Shown one piece after another: positions 60,913 to 64,000 of a DNA stretch of 64,000 nt. Each line of letters starts with the position of its first letter. Position 1 is the first letter of the stretch. The notes under the pieces are model-generated. The model searched no databases. It was given only the letters and a program-made list of their open reading frames with translations, and was not told the DNA's origin. The stretch comes from Sugiyamaella lignohabitans. Lineage: Eukaryota; Ascomycota; Dipodascomycetes; Dipodascales; Trichomonascaceae. Position numbers and translations under genes: made by a program. The stretch spans positions 2,852,001 to 2,916,000 of the forward strand of contig NC_031672.1 in the NCBI RefSeq assembly GCF_001640025.1. The letters are read 5' to 3'.

Positions 60913-61125
60913 GGCGTGGAGAAGTCCAGTTCGCGACTCGGATCCAGAGATTCTTGCACGTAAGTTCGTAGTTGCAGTCTTGGCTTGATTTAGATAACAC
61001 TTTCAAATTCGGTCTGACACCATTTGCTGAAATTATATTTCTTCGGTTCTATATTCTTGGTTCCTAGCTCTTCATCCCTGATTCCGGCTCCTTCAGTTGC
61101 TTTAGTCTCGTTTATCCGGGGAGAT

Positions 61126-61200
61126 GGCCTCCAGCAGCTGGAGTTTGCCAGATCACGCTGTTCTTGCTCCGCTCAAGCATGATACCCAGTTCGCGATACG
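61126..61200 (+). repeat. Degenerate third copy of the RSC7-side arm
   Basis: GGCCTCCAGCAGCTGGAG is followed by decayed H1/H2 and CCCAGTTCGCGATACGG. The shared flanks upstream (CGTTTAYCYGGGG) and downstream show it derives from the same 128-bp unit. Confidence 0.7.
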
Positions 61201-61482
61201 GACTATGAGAATCTTTATTTTTCCTGTTCAAAAAGAGTTGTTTCTTCCAGCGGTACGCCATACTGCTTGTCTCTACTTGAAGACAGGATTTCTTCTGTCT
61301 ATTCCCTATCTCTTTTTTCGAAAACACGACACGGGGACAAGGTGATCTATTGACATTCACAAGCTCATTCTTGAATTATATAACACGACTTCAGAATTAC
61401 ACGCGATAAAGAGGGTCCCAACAGCGCACCCTTCAACTCCGAGGTACATGAAAAACCCCGAGCGAACAGGACCCCAAACGCC

Positions 61483-61542
61483 CGACTCGAGCGAAGCGAG
61501 AGGAGCAGCGGGGTCTGGGGCGGAGCCCCAGCCGCCGGAGGC
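61483..61542 (-). repeat. Single GC arm past ZRG17
   Basis: A complete 60-bp CTCGAG-type arm, 30 bp past the ZRG17 stop, in gene orientation. Confidence 0.92.
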
Positions 61543-61572
61543 AGCCAGGTCAGAAGATAGAATGCTACAGTC

Positions 61573-63816
61573 TTATTCTAAGGTAGTTCTAGTGATGTCG
61601 ACGGTTGTTTCCCAGCGGCAGTGGTCGTCGGCTCCCATGGTGGATCGGACGATGGACGAGGCGCGTTCGCGAAGCCGGCGTTCGTCGTCGTCAGTTCCGG
61701 ACATGACGATTTTCATGCTGGCCAGCCAGAGTTCGTGGTGCACCTGCCAGAGGCTGATTTCTGAGACTGACTGGACCAGGGGGTCCTGACTGATTTGCTC
61801 GTCGATGTCTTCGATGCGGTCGTGACCCGAGTAGCTCATGACTAGCATACCAGCAAGTGCTTTGGCATGTAACCAGCCAATATAGCACATGGACGTAGCA
61901 ATAACAGGCGTCAGAAGCGCATCAACAATAACGTAACCAGACGATCCCAACAACGGGAAGAACAGAATGGCCACTGAAAAGGTCAGAGTCATTAAATGAG
62001 TGGGATTTGACAACATCGACGGCATCCACTTGAAACTGGTCGAGTCAGTCTCGCGATCACGATCGCGGTCACGGTTCATGGTACGACTGATTCGGGAATG
62101 GTTCTTGAGCCCTACAGTAGACACAACAGTAGCTACAATACCCAACATGACTCGAAACACAACCGAAGCCCAGTTGAGAGCTTCTTCATGCTCGTCTTCC
62201 ATCGTCATACCTGCAACATGGCTATGAACAGCTCGGCCATGAGAATGGCCATGTTGACCAGGTGCGTATAGAGATTGAACGAGTTCTTGAACAACATGCG
62301 ACATAATATCACCACCCATGAATATCAGCGTTACAGACAGTGCAAAGCCAGCTAGCACCTCGATTCGTTCCAATCCAAACGGAAGATGGATACTGCTCTG
62401 TTTCCACACATCGAAATTTCCCAGTACATCTACAGCAACACACAGAATGGCTCCCATAGCATCGTACAAAAGTAAATGCGACAATGCAGCCAGGGCGCTA
62501 AACGGAGCATCGCAATTGTATACTAAAACTGCCGCGGAAATATGGCATACAGTCCAAGCCAGTCGGATCTGCTGTTCTCGCGACATACTCTGTCTCCATT
62601 CAGTGAAATTAGGAATTGGTAATGAGGCCGGAATGGCTAATGGAGCACGAGCAGGTGGTTCTTGAAAAAAGTTGATTGAGACCGACGAATGTTTATATCG
62701 ATGTCCACGACGTTGATTGGCCTTTGCTGGAGATGGTGACAACGTGGACGACACTGGAGATGGAGACAGGGTTGTCGACACGAAATTAAATGGCTGATTA
62801 GTATTATTAGCCTGTTGTTTCTGATGATAGGACATGGGTCTCATGGGAGATATGCTTCTGGGGGGAGGAGACATTGGTAGTCTTGCTTCTAAAGTGGGAG
62901 ATGGAGGTGAGATAATGGTAGAAGGAGTTGTCATGCTAGTATTAGCACCAGTTGGAGGTACCCCGTTGAGACCTGGATAGTCGTCGACAGTGGGCATTCC
63001 ATACCAACTGGATCTTTTGATTGAATTAGGGGAAGGACATCGCAACGACTGTGGTGTTGAGTGGTATGAATGTGATTGCGATCGAGAATGATAATATTGT
63101 TGACCAGGAATAGGAAGATCGATAGACGGACCCCCACCAGAAGCAGATGCTGCTTCACTCATGATTAAATCGGATAAACTAGGCTGAGGAGGTCTCAATG
63201 GAGGAGCATTTTTCAGCAAAGAAGAGGAACTCGGAATACCACCAGCAGTACCACCAGCACCAGTAGCAGAAGTAGAATTAGAAGTGTGTGCTGAGCCTGA
63301 GGTGCCATAAAAACCGCTACTGGCATACAGACTGACAGGTCTGGACGATGCAGGTGCCGTTACGGGAGTAGAAGGAGCAGTAGTTGCCTTTTCTGGAGAA
63401 GTGCTAATTTCAGGCAGCGAAGAAGCAGATGCAATAGACGACGAGGCGGAATGAGAAGAAGGTTTTTGGCCTCTAGAGGGTACCGTTTGTACTGGTAATG
63501 GCGATGAAGATGGCGATGAAGATTGCGAATGCAAATGTGATGACAATGAAGATGACGACGAAGAAGAGGAGGAGGATGTTGATGTTAATGACGAGGATAT
63601 TAGTGGAGGAGAAGGAGACTGGGACAGACCGTTATGTGCCTGACCCGACGAATTGCTCGGTCGTTTCTGATTTGTCTGCATTCGAGTCTGTTGACTTTGA
63701 GCTTGATTCGGCATTGAAACCGGTGCAGACGAGTCCACAGCCGTAGCTACAGGAGCCATCATCAGCGAGGTCGAAGAAAAAGCAGACTCAGAACCCGAGC
63801 CAGATCCACCAGACAT
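61573..63816 (-). CDS. ZRG17: Cation diffusion facilitator-like zinc transporter subunit, Zrg17 type
   Basis: The protein has 747 residues. Residues 1 to about 395 are Ser/Pro-rich and disordered. The membrane part then follows: SREQQIRLAWTVCHISAAVL, the ALSHLLLYDAMGAILCVAVD segment, and FGLERIEVLAGFALSVTLIF, the CDF-family FGxxRxExLAGF block. A His-rich loop (GQHGHSHGRAVHSHVAG), two to three further membrane helices and a cytoplasmic C-terminal domain complete it. The LSHLLLYDxxGAxxCVxVDxxxNF pattern matches Zrg17, which pairs with Msc2 to move zinc into the ER in S. cerevisiae. Msc2-type subunits carry HxxxD metal sites; here the corresponding positions look altered (HLLLYD), fitting the Zrg17 role. 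The gene converges on RSC7. Confidence 0.78.
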   Translation of the reverse strand: MSGGSGSGSESAFSSTSLMMAPVATAVDSSAPVSMPNQAQSQQTRMQTNQKRPSNSSGQAHNGLSQSPSPPLISSSLTSTSSSSSSSSSSLSSHLHSQSSSPSSSPLPVQTVPSRGQKPSSHSASSSIASASSLPEISTSPEKATTAPSTPVTAPASSRPVSLYASSGFYGTSGSAHTSNSTSATGAGGTAGGIPSSSSLLKNAPPLRPPQPSLSDLIMSEAASASGGGPSIDLPIPGQQYYHSRSQSHSYHSTPQSLRCPSPNSIKRSSWYGMPTVDDYPGLNGVPPTGANTSMTTPSTIISPPSPTLEARLPMSPPPRSISPMRPMSYHQKQQANNTNQPFNFVSTTLSPSPVSSTLSPSPAKANQRRGHRYKHSSVSINFFQEPPARAPLAIPASLPIPNFTEWRQSMSREQQIRLAWTVCHISAAVLVYNCDAPFSALAALSHLLLYDAMGAILCVAVDVLGNFDVWKQSSIHLPFGLERIEVLAGFALSVTLIFMGGDIMSHVVQELVQSLYAPGQHGHSHGRAVHSHVAGMTMEDEHEEALNWASVVFRVMLGIVATVVSTVGLKNHSRISRTMNRDRDRDRETDSTSFKWMPSMLSNPTHLMTLTFSVAILFFPLLGSSGYVIVDALLTPVIATSMCYIGWLHAKALAGMLVMSYSGHDRIEDIDEQISQDPLVQSVSEISLWQVHHELWLASMKIVMSGTDDDERRLRERASSIVRSTMGADDHCRWETTVDITRTTLE

Positions 63817-64000
63817 AAATCAGTGAAACCAAGAGAGAAACCCGGACAGAAACACAACAAACTCGACAAAAAAACAACAAATACCGTAAACAGAGATCTA
63901 GGTTTCAAACGCAGGTCCAAACAGAAAACTTCAGCAACGTGCAGAGCCGGAACAGGAAAGCACAAGGAGCTAGAGAATGAGCCTGAATCTGTTACCACAA
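63817..64000. other. 5' flank of ZRG17
   Basis: Leader and promoter side of the minus-strand ZRG17 gene. No other feature is visible before the window edge. Confidence 0.4.

Noticed and set aside
2531..61542. The GC repeats as a CRISPR array or protein-coding repeat family
   Set aside because: Copies are dispersed among eukaryotic genes, spacers are not unique regular units, and all frames are open because of composition, not coding.

Overview
The window is nuclear DNA of a budding yeast (Saccharomycotina). The evidence is a Mediator Med5/Nut1 gene, an RSC7/NPL6 gene, an MSC2-partner type zinc transporter (ZRG17), a Dal80/Gzf3-like GATA factor, divergent H2A/H2B genes, introns with GTATGT or GTAAGT donors and TACTAAC branch sites, and two tRNA genes. 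Codon 2 of the TCTP gene is CTG where a hydrophobic residue is expected, so nothing here suggests CUG-Ser decoding. From memory, the very abundant GC-rich repeat and its frame-shadow peptides resemble what is seen in Trichomonascaceae such as Sugiyamaella; that placement is inference only.

Layout. 1-2021 (-): phosphatidylinositol phosphate kinase (PIPK) gene running off the left edge. 2809-5337 (-): Rim8/PalF-like arrestin. 5338-8776: gene-free, GC-rich. 8777-15641: intact Ty3/gypsy (Metaviridae) retrotransposon with two 650-bp LTRs, a 5-bp target duplication and a single Gag-Pol frame. 17083-18679: decayed second PIPK gene. 18982-22485 (-): MED5. 24440-24679 (-): endosulfine IGO1. 24680-29606: gene-free and dense in repeats. 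29607-30619: TCTP with two introns and a 21-nt micro-exon. 30931-32505 (-): TRM13. tRNA-Arg(ACG) at 32714. 35936-37684: Dal5-family transporter. tRNA-Ala(AGC) at 38039. 39053-44171: very large GPI-anchored cell-wall protein assembled across two introns and a 30-nt micro-exon. 46304-46984: glutathione transferase. 47332-48138 (-): unknown protein. 49394-51562 (-): GATA factor. 55509-55910 (-) and 57231-57644: H2A and H2B. 58825-60651: RSC7 with a predicted first intron. 61573-63816 (-): ZRG17.

The most striking structure is a nuclear family of GC-rich double-hairpin repeats, about 55 arms in 64 kb. Each arm is 50-60 bp and carries two adjacent small hairpins (H1 and H2). Arms occur singly, as outward-facing pairs (a recurring 135-137-bp form with a conserved asymmetric core), or in short tandem arrays. 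They lie 30-135 bp past the stop codon of 9 of the 14 genes with a visible stop. At those genes the arm next to the stop codon always presents its GCCTCCGG end to the gene. Variant arms keep the hairpins by paired changes in both strands of the stem. This points to an element selected or propagated as a folded DNA or RNA structure, possibly with a role at gene 3' ends.

The second notable system is the retrotransposon. The 14 nt at 9430-9443, three bases past the 5' LTR, are the exact complement of 9179-9192 inside the LTR, 39 bases past a TATA box. This matches the self-primed reverse transcription known from Schizosaccharomyces Tf1, and no tRNA-type primer site is visible.
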